From positions 1,447,033-1,511,032 of the forward strand of contig CP180022.1 of NCBI GenBank assembly GCA_047528285.1: a stretch of 64,000 bases of DNA, read 5' to 3'. The position numbers were made by a program, and so were the translations under genes. The stretch's first letter is position 1; each line of letters begins with the position of its first letter. The DNA comes from G047528285 sp047528285. Its GTDB lineage: Bacteria; Pseudomonadota; Gammaproteobacteria; Enterobacterales; Enterobacteriaceae. Below the pieces are notes generated by a model, which worked only from the letters and a program-made list of their open reading frames with translations, was not told where the DNA came from and made no database searches. This document shows positions 1 through 10,695 of the stretch, one piece after another.

Positions 1-175
1 TTGGGCTAATTTCGACTAAATCAACGCCTGTTTCTTCAGCTTTTCTAAGCGCTTCATTCAGGGTAACAATACCAGCCTGCTCGCCATTTATACCTGTTAG
101 ACGAACCTCGGCGGCGCGGATTTCTCGGTTGATACGATTAAATCGCGCCGGTTGAACTCGTTTTCCGCCTTTAAT
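1..175 (-). CDS. infC: Translation initiation factor IF-3, N-terminal part (cut by window edge)
   Basis: The first 58 codons of IF-3 are present; the gene runs off the left edge of the window. The translation opens with KGGKRVQPARFNRIN and continues to VDLVEISP, closely matching the enterobacterial IF3 N-terminal domain. IF3 binds the 30S subunit, prevents premature 50S joining and checks start-codon pairing. The frame has no ATG: the codon at the conserved start is ATT (173-175), the rare start used by E. coli infC for autoregulation. A GAGGAAT ribosome-binding sequence precedes it and overlaps the 3' end of thrS. Only 3 nt separate the thrS stop from this start, so the two genes are co-transcribed and probably translationally linked. 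Confidence 0.93.
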   Translation of the reverse strand, partial: MKGGKRVQPARFNRINREIRAAEVRLTGINGEQAGIVTLNEALRKAEETGVDLVEISP

Positions 176-178
176 ACT

Positions 179-2107
179 TTATTCCTCCAATTGATGAAGA
201 CTACGGCTGTGAATTTCATGTTGCAGTTTTTCAATAATTTCATTAACAGCGATACGCCCTAGGGTTTTCCCGCGGCGGGTACGTACTGCAACTTGGTCTG
301 CTTTAACTTCCTTTTCTCCACAGATCAGCATGTATGGGACTCGACGCAAAGTATGTTCTCGAATTTTAAAGCCTATTTTTTCATTTCTCAAGTCTACTTT
401 TATCCGAATACCTTCTGCCGATAGTTTTTTTGTTATTTTTTCGACATATTCTGACTGATGAGCGGTGATGTTCATCACGACGACTTGCGTCGGCGCCAGC
501 CAAGTTGGGTAGAAACCTGCATACTCTTCCGTCAGAATACCAATAAATCGTTCTATTGATCCCAAAATAGCACGATGAATCATAACTGGCACCATTCGTT
601 TATTATCTTCTCCTCCGTAGGAGACATTTAAACGAGCGGGCAACGAAAAGTCTAGTTGCACCGTTCCACATTGCCAGGCACGATCAAGGCAATCTAGAAG
701 TGTAAATTCTATTTTAGGACCATAAAAAGCCCCTTCTCCTGCCTGGTATTCAAAAGCAATACCATTTTCCGTCAGCACGGCGGCTAAATCTTGCTCTGCC
801 CGGTCCCAGATATCATTGTTGCCGATATTCTTTTCTGGACGCGTAGACAGTTTAACTAAAATTTTCTTGAAGCCAAATGTATCGTACACATCGTACACCA
901 TTTTGATGCAATTGTTTACTTCATCGCGTACCTGATTTTCGGTACAAAAGATATGGGCATCATCCTGGGTAAAACCGCGAACTCGCATCAATCCGTGCAA
1001 CGAACCGGACGGCTCATTGCGGTGACAACTACCAAATTCCGCCATTCGTAGGGGTAGATCGCGATAAGATTTAAGACTCTGATTAAAAATTTGTACGTGT
1101 CCGGGACAATTCATCGGTTTGATACAATATTCCCGGTTTTCTGACGATGTGGTGAACATATGCTCGGAATAATTATCCCAATGACCGGTTTTTTCCCATA
1201 GCACGCGATCCATCATTAATGGCCCTTTTACTTCCTGATACTCATAGGCTTTAAGCTTTATACGTATAAAAGCTTCCAGTTCGCGGAAAATAATCCAACC
1301 GTCGTTGTGCCAGAAAACTATACCCGGTGCATCTTCCTGCATATGATAGAGGTCAAGTTGCTTGCCGATTTTACGATGATCGCGCTTTGCCGCTTCTTTT
1401 AAATGCTGCAAATACGTATTGAGCTGATTTTTATTTTTCCATGCAGTACCGTAAATACGCTGTAGCATTTTATTTTTACTGTCGCCGCGCCAGTAAGCCC
1501 CGGAGATTTTGTTCAGGGTGAAATGATGGCAGAAACGGATATTAGGAACGTGTGGGCCGCGACACATATCTACATATTCCTCATGATGATATAGCCAAGG
1601 ATGGGTATCGTGACTAATGTTTTCATCGAGGATAACCACTTTATAATCTTCACCACGTGCTAAAAAAGCATCACGAGCTTTTTGCCAGCTAACTTTTTCT
1701 TTGACGATATCATAATTTTTTTCGGCCAGTTCATGCATCCGCTTTTCTAGAAGATCAAGATTCTCTTGCGTGAGGGCATGATCGAGATCGATATCGTAAT
1801 AAAAACCTTTATCAATAACCGGACCTATTGCCATTTTTGTATTCGGCCACAATTGTTTTATTGCATGTCCTAGTAAATGTGCGCAGGAGTGGCGAATAAT
1901 TTCTAGTACCTCCTCATCACTGGAGGTGATGATTTTAAGCTGGACATCGTGGTCAATGATATCCACGGCATCTACTAATTTTCCGTTAACTCGGCCTGCG
2001 ATGCAGGCCTTAGCCAAGCCGGGATTAATATCGCGAGCAACATCAATGGAAGAAACGGGATGTGCAAACTGACGTTTACTGCCATCAGGGAGAGTTATAA
2101 TTGGCAT
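179..2107 (-). CDS. thrS: Threonyl-tRNA synthetase
   Basis: Class II aminoacyl-tRNA synthetase that charges tRNA-Thr in the cytosol. The start at 2107 gives MPIITLPDGS and 642 aa, the E. coli length; a longer reading from 2128 adds seven non-conserved residues. The N-terminal TGS domain covers about residues 1-60. The editing domain follows, with the HSCAHLLGHA motif near residue 73 and DMCRGPH near 180. The class II catalytic core carries the MNCPGH zinc-ligand motif near residue 335, and a C-terminal anticodon-binding domain ends the protein. AAGGA lies 7 nt upstream of the start. infC follows 3 nt downstream. The upstream side is unusual: an IS1-like remnant begins about 50 nt from the start codon, where E. 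coli keeps its autoregulatory thrS operator. Confidence 0.97.
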   Translation of the reverse strand: MPIITLPDGSKRQFAHPVSSIDVARDINPGLAKACIAGRVNGKLVDAVDIIDHDVQLKIITSSDEEVLEIIRHSCAHLLGHAIKQLWPNTKMAIGPVIDKGFYYDIDLDHALTQENLDLLEKRMHELAEKNYDIVKEKVSWQKARDAFLARGEDYKVVILDENISHDTHPWLYHHEEYVDMCRGPHVPNIRFCHHFTLNKISGAYWRGDSKNKMLQRIYGTAWKNKNQLNTYLQHLKEAAKRDHRKIGKQLDLYHMQEDAPGIVFWHNDGWIIFRELEAFIRIKLKAYEYQEVKGPLMMDRVLWEKTGHWDNYSEHMFTTSSENREYCIKPMNCPGHVQIFNQSLKSYRDLPLRMAEFGSCHRNEPSGSLHGLMRVRGFTQDDAHIFCTENQVRDEVNNCIKMVYDVYDTFGFKKILVKLSTRPEKNIGNNDIWDRAEQDLAAVLTENGIAFEYQAGEGAFYGPKIEFTLLDCLDRAWQCGTVQLDFSLPARLNVSYGGEDNKRMVPVMIHRAILGSIERFIGILTEEYAGFYPTWLAPTQVVVMNITAHQSEYVEKITKKLSAEGIRIKVDLRNEKIGFKIREHTLRRVPYMLICGEKEVKADQVAVRTRRGKTLGRIAVNEIIEKLQHEIHSRSLHQLEE

Positions 2108-2158
2108 GTTGTTTTCCTTAATTTGCAATGCTGATTCATACGCAAAATTGCTCTTGAT

Positions 2159-2350
2159 TTAGATTTGTTGATTTGGCATTTTTACATTTTTAAACGTATT
2201 ATGACAAAAATTCCTATTATCTGCCCTTATTGTAGTAAATCTGGGAAGTTCTATGAGGGTGAGATTCACTATCACACCTGTTTACGTTACATCTGTAAGC
2301 AGTGTTTGCAAACGGTTCAGTTTCTTTTTTTCTCTTTCGAAGAGCTTTAA
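2159..2350 (+). mobile_element. IS1-like element remnant, copy A (InsA N-terminus)
   Basis: An open frame from ATG 2201 to TAA 2350 encodes 49 residues beginning MTKIPIICPYC. It has a CPYC...CKQC zinc-ribbon pair and the spacing of the N-terminal domain of IS1-family InsA (CPxC, about 20 residues, CxxC, aromatic-rich tail). Full InsA is about 91 aa and InsB should follow; here the frame stops at 49 residues and nothing recognisable follows, so this is a fragment. The 42 nt upstream of the ATG and the start of the coding part recur near 8.9 kb and 56.3 kb. It is divergent from thrS and starts about 50 nt from its start codon. Family assignment rests on motif reading only. Confidence 0.55.
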
Positions 2351-5300
2351 CTAGGTAAACACACCAGATTACTGTTTATATGGTAATAAATAGCTCTATA
2401 ATTTAAGGCTATTCAACAGGTATTGTGGTTATCCTGAATCAAGTTTTATGAATTATAAAATCATGTCAAAGCAGGTTACGGATAGCACATACCCCATAAC
2501 GTTGCAGTTGTTATCTGCTATGAAGTAGCCAGATAATGGTTTTCGTGTTCTAAAAAAAGTTTTGTTTCTTATTTTATGATTATGATTGCATAAAAATAAG
2601 CTTGAGTTCTTTTTTGGAACAGAGACATGCAGAAATGCCATAGAAATTATTAATATTTTTAAGCAAATTTAGCAATGTTATTGCAAATGATTATTATCGG
2701 GCTGTATATCTCGTGGTTCTATTAAACTCAGGAAATAATATAGTAAGCAAAAAATACCCAGAAGGTAGAGCGGAATAAATTATGAAATATATACACAAGG
2801 TATTTTTACTTACTAACATTACATTTTAAATTGCTATATTTAAATATTTTTACAGAAAAATCTTATTTATTAAGAAGATTAAATACAAGGATTATTTATC
2901 CTATTTTTTCGTGTTTATCGTTGATTAACATATACATATACATATATACTTGTTTTTTACTAAAAGTGTGTTCACGTAATACTTAAGTTAATCGCCTTCG
3001 GTAGCGGACGAGTCAAATTTGAATATTAGAAGATATTCCAGCAATACTGGAATTATAAATTTCAAGAAATATGTTTAAAAATCCCATTAATACTTTATTT
3101 ATAAGTATAGATTATAGAAAGTGATCTTAATCTATTTGCTGAATAGGCATTCCAGGTTCAGACTTTAATCCAAAATATCAATTAAACGATATAGTACATC
3201 TGTAAATCCCTTGATTTTCAGCCTCTAAAAGATCTGGATAAGGTAATCTTTATAAGTAAATCTTTACCATTACCAAAACCGAATGATTTTTATCAAAAAT
3301 AAAGTAATTAATTTTACGAGCTAAATGTGTAGATTATTGTGTTTTTATGTTAATAAATTACCCTTAGTAAAGGACCTTTATGTTTTTCTTGTTCACGATT
3401 GTTTTTAATGAAGACTTTATGCATATCTCGTAAAATTAGTTTATCTGATAAATAATGTATGGAGATGATATTGTTTATAAGTTCTATAAGCAGAGTCTTT
3501 TGGTTAATGGTTGTGGTAGTGTAGATTTTTTGACAGTATTTTCTGTTGTAGCCAGCGACTGCTTGATATTGGTTGGTGGATTTTTAATACTCACGCAGGT
3601 ATTTTCTGCGTATCTGATCCATATGGATCTCTTAATGGCTATGATATATTTCTCGCATAGAGTTATTTAATACAGAAAACACAGTAAATTTAGGAAAATG
3701 TTAAATATATGTGTGATCACATGAAGGGTTTCGTTGAGGACATGTTAATAGTTTAATGCTCAGGGCTCAAAGGGTTTATCCACTTTAAGGAAAGATGCTT
3801 TATTGAATGAATAAGATAGCATTTTGAAGGTTTTGTAAAATTATATATAATTCATCCATATTGGATATGCTTCCAGTGTTAACTGGAAAAATCTTATATG
3901 GAGTTCTAGTGAACTATTGAGTCTTATAACTCGGCTTGCAGGGTAAAACGAACAGATAAAAAGAAAACTGGGTTGTACTATTAGGCTCATAGATATCCAC
4001 GCCGGGTAGTAAGATAGGTAAAGTTTATCTGAAATACATGAAAAATGAATATCGTGACACGCAAAATATTTGGCATTATATTTATAATAAATCAGCATTA
4101 TTGAAATGCGTTGTTTTCTATCTTTAGCACTTCTGTATTGAGTCTTTTGTAATTCCCTAAAAATGTGTACGGCACAATATAAAATTATTACTTCAACGTA
4201 TAGTATGGGGTTGATTGTGAAGATTGCAAATATTCAGTATGAAGCAAATGTTTCTATATATGGCATTTACAATAACCAGCAAGAAAAGAAACGTAACTGC
4301 GAGTTTTTAAATGTCGCCTATCAGGCCGGTAATAGAAATGAAAACGACAATAAATTATGCGGGTTTTGCTGCGATTAAAATGCCATGTCTTTCTTGAATA
4401 CTCTGACATTGATATTTGTGACATCTATATGTCGAAAGAACAGGCTCTATACGATATCTTGCTTTTTTTCGTTAATATCTAGATATCTATGACTTAGAAA
4501 ATAGGATTTTTTGAAAAAATTGAAATTTAAAAAGTTTAAAAATATTTCACTGCTCTTTACTTATAAAAAGTCTAAAACAGCGTAGTTCTCTAGCAACAAA
4601 GCTAGAGAAGTTTCCTATTGCTGCATACAAAAACGAAAATATTTCTTTCGAATAAAGAGATCCGAAGGTTTCATTAGAAATGATAACTATTATATTAGTC
4701 CTGATAATGCAATTAGTTTTGAATCTCTCTCTTAGAGACGTTTAATCTGACCAGATCAATTTTTAATTGATGAGAATAATCTTTTTATCAAAAACTTTAA
4801 GCTGATAAATTTTTAAATTAAAGATACTTAACATTCGAATAGAAATTCGAAAACACGGCGTGAAATGAGTATAATAGAACATCCAATTGATAACATCAGC
4901 ATTCAAGTTGTTTTTGATAACATATCAAAGACACGCCGGAAAATAGAAAATACTGACAAATATAGATTTTGACGGAAGCGTTTCTTTTTGGAGAAGGATG
5001 TCGACAAGTGGAAGTGAGTTATTAGTTTCTAAAAAATAGAATAAATCCATTAATATTGCCGTGAAATGTGTGATATATGGGCTATCTAGATACTATGAAT
5101 CTACACTCACAATTACAAATTGTCGTCTCAACATCAATTATTGATATCTCAAAAATAGTGGCTTACTATTACTTAATGTCTGCAAATGGACGCATGTTTT
5201 TGTTTAAAAACTTCAGTGTATTCATATAAGCCTACATGTTTATAATTTGTTAGTAATGAGTCAAGTAAAAGCGATTGGTAAATCGCTTAATCGAATAGTG

Positions 5301-5705
5301 CTGTTAGGAATATCTGAATAGAATTCGTATTCTATAAAAATCGCCATGTTAGAAGCACATTTATCACTGGTTTTGATTTATTAAACAAACAAGAAGAGAA
5401 CTCAATTTTATTGCGCTATATTTTTAATAAATAGTAACATATATACTTTTAATAAATCTGATCCATTATAAGTAATGAGATATATTTTTTTGATTCTGGA
5501 AATAAGATTATCAGTATGATTTATTATTATTTATTGGTATTGAAATGATATCCTACAAAATATCCCGCTTGAAAAATTAATTACTTAAGTTGTAATTATT
5601 GGATTTTTTTAATAAAATTTAATGAATGTTATTTTGTTTTTCTCATGGTTGGTTAATATTAATAATTTATCAGTCCAACATAATCTATGAAATAACATTT
5701 CTATG

Positions 5706-5737
5706 GCATTTTTAATATTATATAATATTAAAAATGC
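5706..5737. repeat. Perfect 32-nt palindrome (terminator-like)
   Basis: The left arm GCATTTTTAATATTAT is followed directly by its exact reverse complement. A pyrimidine-rich TTTCTTTC tract follows on the plus strand. It could be a leftover rho-independent terminator or a protein-binding palindrome; there is no neighbouring gene to assign it to. Confidence 0.5.
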
Positions 5738-6365
5738 TTTCTTTCAAAGAATCAAAGAATCTTTAATCTCATAGAGATCTTTTAGTGAATTATTTTATCT
5801 AATTTAGAAAGGTTTTTATTAACAATATGCAAATCGTTACTAGCGATTTATATTTTTCATATGAAAGCAATGAGTAGCGTGATTTATATCGACATTTATA
5901 TAAGGAAATAGATTATTTATAAATTATAAATTAAAATTAAAGAAGTTATTTAACACAAAATTGATGCAAAAAACAATAACAAATTATAAAAAATATGAAT
6001 TAATTAATTTTTATGACTGGTAACAATATAGATTTTATAAATCTAGGATTTAATTATCTGTTATATCTATTTCAAATTAGTTACGTTAAATTAGCTAAAT
6101 ACAATAGAAAAAGACTCAAAACACAGGGTGGTCGAACAAAAATAAACATCATTAAATCGTTTAGCTTGAAGGAAGTGAGGACTATTGTAAATCTTAAATA
6201 TTTTTAAATTACTCTCAAATTAAATGATAAATATTCATTTTGAATAATGATTCTTTGTTATTAAATATTTATTGTTGAGTTTTTGTTTTCTGATAAGATT
6301 AAATATTATTATTTTTCTTTGTAGATTTTAATGAAATTTAATCGACAGGATATGGAAAAATAATT

Positions 6366-6395
6366 AAAAATGTAAACTCTTAAGTTTACATTTTT
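6366..6395. terminator. Terminator-like hairpin without a gene
   Basis: A perfect 13-bp stem (AAAAATGTAAACT and its complement) with a 4-nt loop CTTA. The A5 on one side and T5 on the other give the layout of a small bidirectional intrinsic terminator, though with only three G-C pairs. It probably outlived the gene it served. Confidence 0.35.
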
Positions 6396-7130
6396 GTTCA
6401 TATCAAAAACTTTTGAATGATAAATTATATTCTATTTTAGAAAACTTAACTTGTCAGATTAATAATGATTTTAAATTAAATTTTCTGTACTTTATGGGCT
6501 AATTAAATATATTGCATATCTCAGAATTATAAATTCTGAAAGGCATATGTTTTTGATATAAACCATGTTACTAAACATGAAATATTTTCTATTCATTTTG
6601 AATGAGCAGTCATTTAAAATTTAAATATTTGTAATTTAACAGAACTATATAATAAACATCAATCATTTATTATACATTCTTTTTTGATATGTGTTATCCA
6701 TATCACTGGATAAATAATATTTTACTTTTCTAAATAAAGTATCCTGCTATCTACTAGTACCAGCAAGCTGTTATTACAGATGAGTAAAGTATTTAAAATA
6801 ATTTTATTGGTTAGATTATTTAACGACTAATTCTGGATACCAGCAAATGTCATCTAGAATAAGGATTGGAAGAGGGATTATTCTATCACAGCTCCTATCA
6901 GACGTGACTGTTAGGAGAGAAAATGTAGCACCATGCCAAACATGATATCCTATCTGAAATTAGCTTACCCCATAGAATGTTATTGCTTAATAAAACCTTG
7001 CAGTATAATTATACGGTAAAAACTGCAGTATTTTTGATGATAATTAGTTTTTTAGCAGTATGGCACTTCTTGTAAGTTTATCTAAATTTTTGGTATTTAA
7101 CAACTACCATGATATGGTAATATCATGTGT

Positions 7131-7147
7131 TAGGATCTTCAATCCTA
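7131..7147. repeat. Dispersed small hairpin, copy 1
   Basis: TAGGATCTTCAATCCTA forms a 6-bp stem with loop CTTCA. A second copy lies at 45212-45228, with one stem pair changed on both sides and similarity continuing about 10 nt downstream. Confidence 0.45.
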
Positions 7148-8289
7148 TACCAGTCAAGTCGATTAAGAAGGGCTCCATTACTCCCTATCTACCTGTAAAT
7201 TCATTAGATTAATCTTAACACGTAAGGCATCTTTTAAACGATGCAAAATCCCAAAAAAGCCGTATGAACGGTAGTTCGCTGTTGCTAGATAAAGATAATT
7301 TATTAAAAATATCAGATATCCTAAGTTTATTGCTTTTGATTTTGAGAGAAGCCACAAGGAGGATTATTGCTCTGGAATTTAGAATTATCCAGATATTACT
7401 ATCAGTCGCGAACATAGCAAGCAAGTTACAGATGATTTTTCTGTTATCAACCGGTGTTGACTAGCTAAGTAGAATTCATAAAGCGAGGTGCAACCGACTA
7501 CAACCTAAAATAGATGACTAGTTATTAAAAATCTATTGCTTGGTAGAGCTTAACGATCGGGCGCCAGTCAATACTTTAACTAAGAAAATGGTTGAGGATT
7601 AAAAGAATCTTTTGAAGTACATGGTAAACAAATGAAATTTGTTGCACTCGGATATATAAAAATTCTGAAGCAGAAAGAAAGCATCTGTAACTTGTGTTTC
7701 GGTATATTTTTGAGGTAATAATTGATATAAATCTGTTACGCGAAGGCCTAGATACCTCAGAAGTTTCTCCGGGAAGAATTTTAGACGTTGAAAAAGGCTT
7801 CTTTTCAGGCGTTTATTTATCCAGATTATACGATTGTTCGGCGAATAAATTTTAACGAAAAATTCATTTGATACAGCAATAAAATCACCCTTGAGATAGA
7901 GCGCGCCATTAAGAAAACCAGTGCGGGCAGGAGAAATAAGTATTGCCTATTATTTATTTAACGGAATTATTTCATGAGCGTTAAATAAGCGCAATCACCG
8001 ATATCATCATGGGGTCGGTTAAACTCTTACTTGTAGTGCCACCAAGCACAATAGAGTGCAATGCGATAGAATTTACAGGTAAGTTTACTGATTAGTTGTT
8101 AAAAGTACAGGAATAAAAATTCGATAACTGGCAATTTGAATAAAAAACATTCGTACATTTTGAATTTGAAAAAATCATCTATAATATGTAATCAAATTCG
8201 CGCAATTTTTCCCTAGTTATTTGTTTTATTGGCCTTCCTAACCCGATTGTTGTTGTGTTGCTTGGCAAGTTATTCCGTTTCTGCTCTGT

Positions 8290-8563
8290 GGTCCTCATGT
8301 TTTTCCTGCTCTCATTTATCAAGAAGCTACTGTCGAAAAGTCACCTAATGGATTAGATATGATGCTAGATTTTGCTTCCGGCGAACCAGTGTAGTGATTT
8401 ATTGGCCGATAGAATTAAAAATCATCAACCCACCTATTTATTAGCTTCTTTGGCTGAGCACTCTCGATCCACGAGGCTATATAATACCATTGCTACTTTG
8501 ATACTCCCAAATCATTCTTTCCTAGCCGATAGTTGGGTGCATTATTCTTATTCTATATATTAA
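8290..8563 (+). pseudogene. Decaying protein-coding remnant, unidentified
   Basis: Two consecutive frames read like real protein: the first (about 8285-8393) contains GPHVFPALIYQEATVEKSP, and after a frame change the second (8385-8563) contains SDLLADRIKNHQPTYLLASL. The composition is much less AT-rich than the surroundings. I did not recognise the family. The likeliest reading is a frameshifted remnant of an ancestral gene. Confidence 0.35.
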
Positions 8564-8891
8564 TATCATCTTTCCATCTCAAATCTTCAATGCTAACATT
8601 TTAAATATGGCAACAAATTATAAATTAATTGTGCTTATTATATTTAATGTGGGCTTATTAAATTGATTTACGTTGCAGTATGATTTTTGTTTTAAAACGG
8701 ATTAAATATTCGGAAACCTCAAGATATTGTATTGTAATAAACACTGATTAATTTGCTGAATTAAATAAATCAAGATGTAATTAAAAACATGGTGTCAACC
8801 GAAAGATTAATAATTTACCATTAGACAGTATTTTAATATATTTTTTATCAAAAATATAAAAAATTGCTTTAGTTTATATGAGATTCTGACC

Positions 8892-8985
8892 TAGATTTGT
8901 TGATTGGTGAGTTTTACATATTTAAATGTATTATCACTAAAGATTGATGTATGCTCCGTTTATAAAGTTTCTGCCGGATTCACTG
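8892..8985 (+). mobile_element. IS1-like element remnant, copy B (degraded)
   Basis: The first 48 nt match the segment just upstream of the InsA-like frame of copy A at roughly 80% by eye (shared core TAGATTTGTTGATT, then TTTTACAT, TTTAAA and GTATTAT). Similarity continues weakly into the zinc-ribbon region, where the ATG is lost (ATC) and the frame is broken. It is in the same orientation as copy A. Confidence 0.45.
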
Positions 8986-10288
8986 AATTGTGTAGTAAGA
9001 AAAATATTTATCAAAATATAGTGAAAAATTCAAATTTACGTATTTATATCAAACGTTTTCTCATAAAGATATTTTTTATAATTAGAATCGAGATATGATA
9101 ACATCATTATATGATGTATCATCATTCATTATTATTAATAAACCTAAATTATACTTCAGATATAGGCCGGTGTTTGAATGTCATAAAAACAACAACTAAT
9201 CTATAAGCTTAAGATTATCTAAAATTCAACAAACGCGACCTGCGAAGAAGCGCTTTAGGAAAAGATACGAGAGTATAGGAATGGAATTGAAGGTGTTGTT
9301 TTTTATAAAAAATATTCATGAGATTTTATGCAGATATATTTCATTCCTTATAAGAAATTAGAGTTTTTAAATAAATGAACCTATTCGGAACAAATATGAG
9401 ACAATAATTGATATTGTACGGCATTCCTAACAGCATCATTTTAAGCTTTGTGATCCCCAATAAAGCTTAATTGATCTATGTGATATACTATTATAGCTCT
9501 AGCTATGATAACCACAGGAAGTAGTTGGAGACAAGAACAATGACTATTGCAAACCATTTGGTATTGGGGAAAATAACTCGTTTTTTCTAGAAACTGCGAC
9601 TATTGCTCCTACGCTAATTTTGTAACAGCATGTAGCGATGTTCATGTCACAGTAGAGAGAGCCTTACTTTAATAGAGCCCTATTTCGCGAGGGCGGCTTC
9701 TTCACTTGTTCTCTCAGCAGAAAGAACAGAGATTCTAAATTCAGTAATCAATTGGCGTAGATCATATCAATATTCTGGATTTTAGGTTTGACAAAATTGA
9801 ATCGCGCATTGCGATTGCTACATGATATGAAAAAATAAGGATAGCAGTCTCGTATCCGGCTAAGTTTACTCGAAATGGTGTTTTGATAAATTAGTCATGG
9901 AGGAGTAATTATTTAAAACATTGAATAGCTGGTGATAAGGCTTCTGTGTAATCAATGTAAAACCGTCTTCGCAATTTTTTCAGATTATTCAAAAACTTTG
10001 TGTTTTAGGTAACGAATAATACCCCTACTTCTGATGATATGTCATCTCATCGGTAAATGTAGACATCTAATAGTTCAAAAGCTACAATAGCCTATTGAGA
10101 ATAGGCTCTACTAATTATAGAGATATTTAGTTACAGTATAAAAATTGTAAGATTGCGCTGAATTTATATGAGGAAGCATCCTTTTATGATTGAGATCATT
10201 AATCAGGGTTGCCGATAGAACCATATCTTAAAATATATGTTTTATCAGTATATCCCTAATTTCAGAAGTTGAGATTTCAGAACAAAAA

Positions 10289-10681
10289 ATGCCTTTAAAG
10301 TATTGCTTGATGGTAACCGGGCCATCCTATGGAAATCAGCGAGCAAGCAGTGCGCTGCAGTTTTCCAAGGCGTTAATAGTACGCGGCCACCAGCTTAATA
10401 CTGTGTTTTTTTATCAAGATGGAGTGGCTAACGCTAATCGTTTAAGTGCTCCTGCCGGAGATGAAGTGGATCTGGTTCGTGCCTGGTCTAAACTAGCGCA
10501 GCAGCATCAGGTTAGCTTGCATGTCTGCAACTCCGCCGCTCTGCGGCGCGGCGTTATTGATATTACGCAGGCAAAACTTCTTGAGCTCATAGGTGACAAT
10601 CTTCAAGCTGGTTTTGAGCTTAGGGGGCTAAGTAGTTTGACGCATGCGATGCTTGATTGTGATCGCTTTGTGCAATTTTAG
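10289..10681 (+). CDS. tusD: Sulfurtransferase complex subunit TusD
   Basis: One subunit of the TusBCD heterohexamer, which relays persulfide sulfur from TusA to TusE and on to MnmA for 2-thiolation of the wobble uridine of Lys, Glu and Gln tRNAs. The protein has 130 aa against 128 in E. coli and aligns throughout (VTGPSYGNQRASSALQF near the N-terminus, AALRRGV near residue 85). The sulfur-carrying cysteine corresponding to E. coli Cys78 is Cys80. It is the first gene of tusDCB, 14 nt upstream of tusC. The acceptor enzyme MnmA lies 6 kb downstream in this window. Confidence 0.94.
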   Translation: MPLKYCLMVTGPSYGNQRASSALQFSKALIVRGHQLNTVFFYQDGVANANRLSAPAGDEVDLVRAWSKLAQQHQVSLHVCNSAALRRGVIDITQAKLLELIGDNLQAGFELRGLSSLTHAMLDCDRFVQF

Positions 10682-10695
10682 GGTTGTGTGTAGCT

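Larger units (their letters stand above)
2351..10288. other. Gene desert, about 7.9 kb, between thrS and tusD
   Basis: Very AT-rich DNA with no open frame resembling a known protein; the longest frames are 60-85 codons and of chance type. It contains an IS1-like remnant near 8.9 kb, a decaying protein-like frame near 8.3-8.6 kb, a 32-nt palindrome at 5706, a terminator-like hairpin at 6366 and a small dispersed hairpin at 7131, listed separately. Patches around 7.5-8.0 kb and 9.2-9.8 kb are slightly richer in GC and may be eroded genes, but I could not identify them. I saw no tRNA-like cloverleaf. Confidence 0.7.

Noticed and set aside
3455..4378. Open frames of 71-85 codons in the thrS-tusD desert
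   Set aside because: Composition is typical of chance frames in AT-rich DNA, without ribosome-binding sites or recognisable motifs.
8904..9098. 64-codon frame near 8.9 kb as a gene
   Set aside because: It overlaps the degraded IS1-like copy B out of register and has no recognisable domain beyond that repeat.
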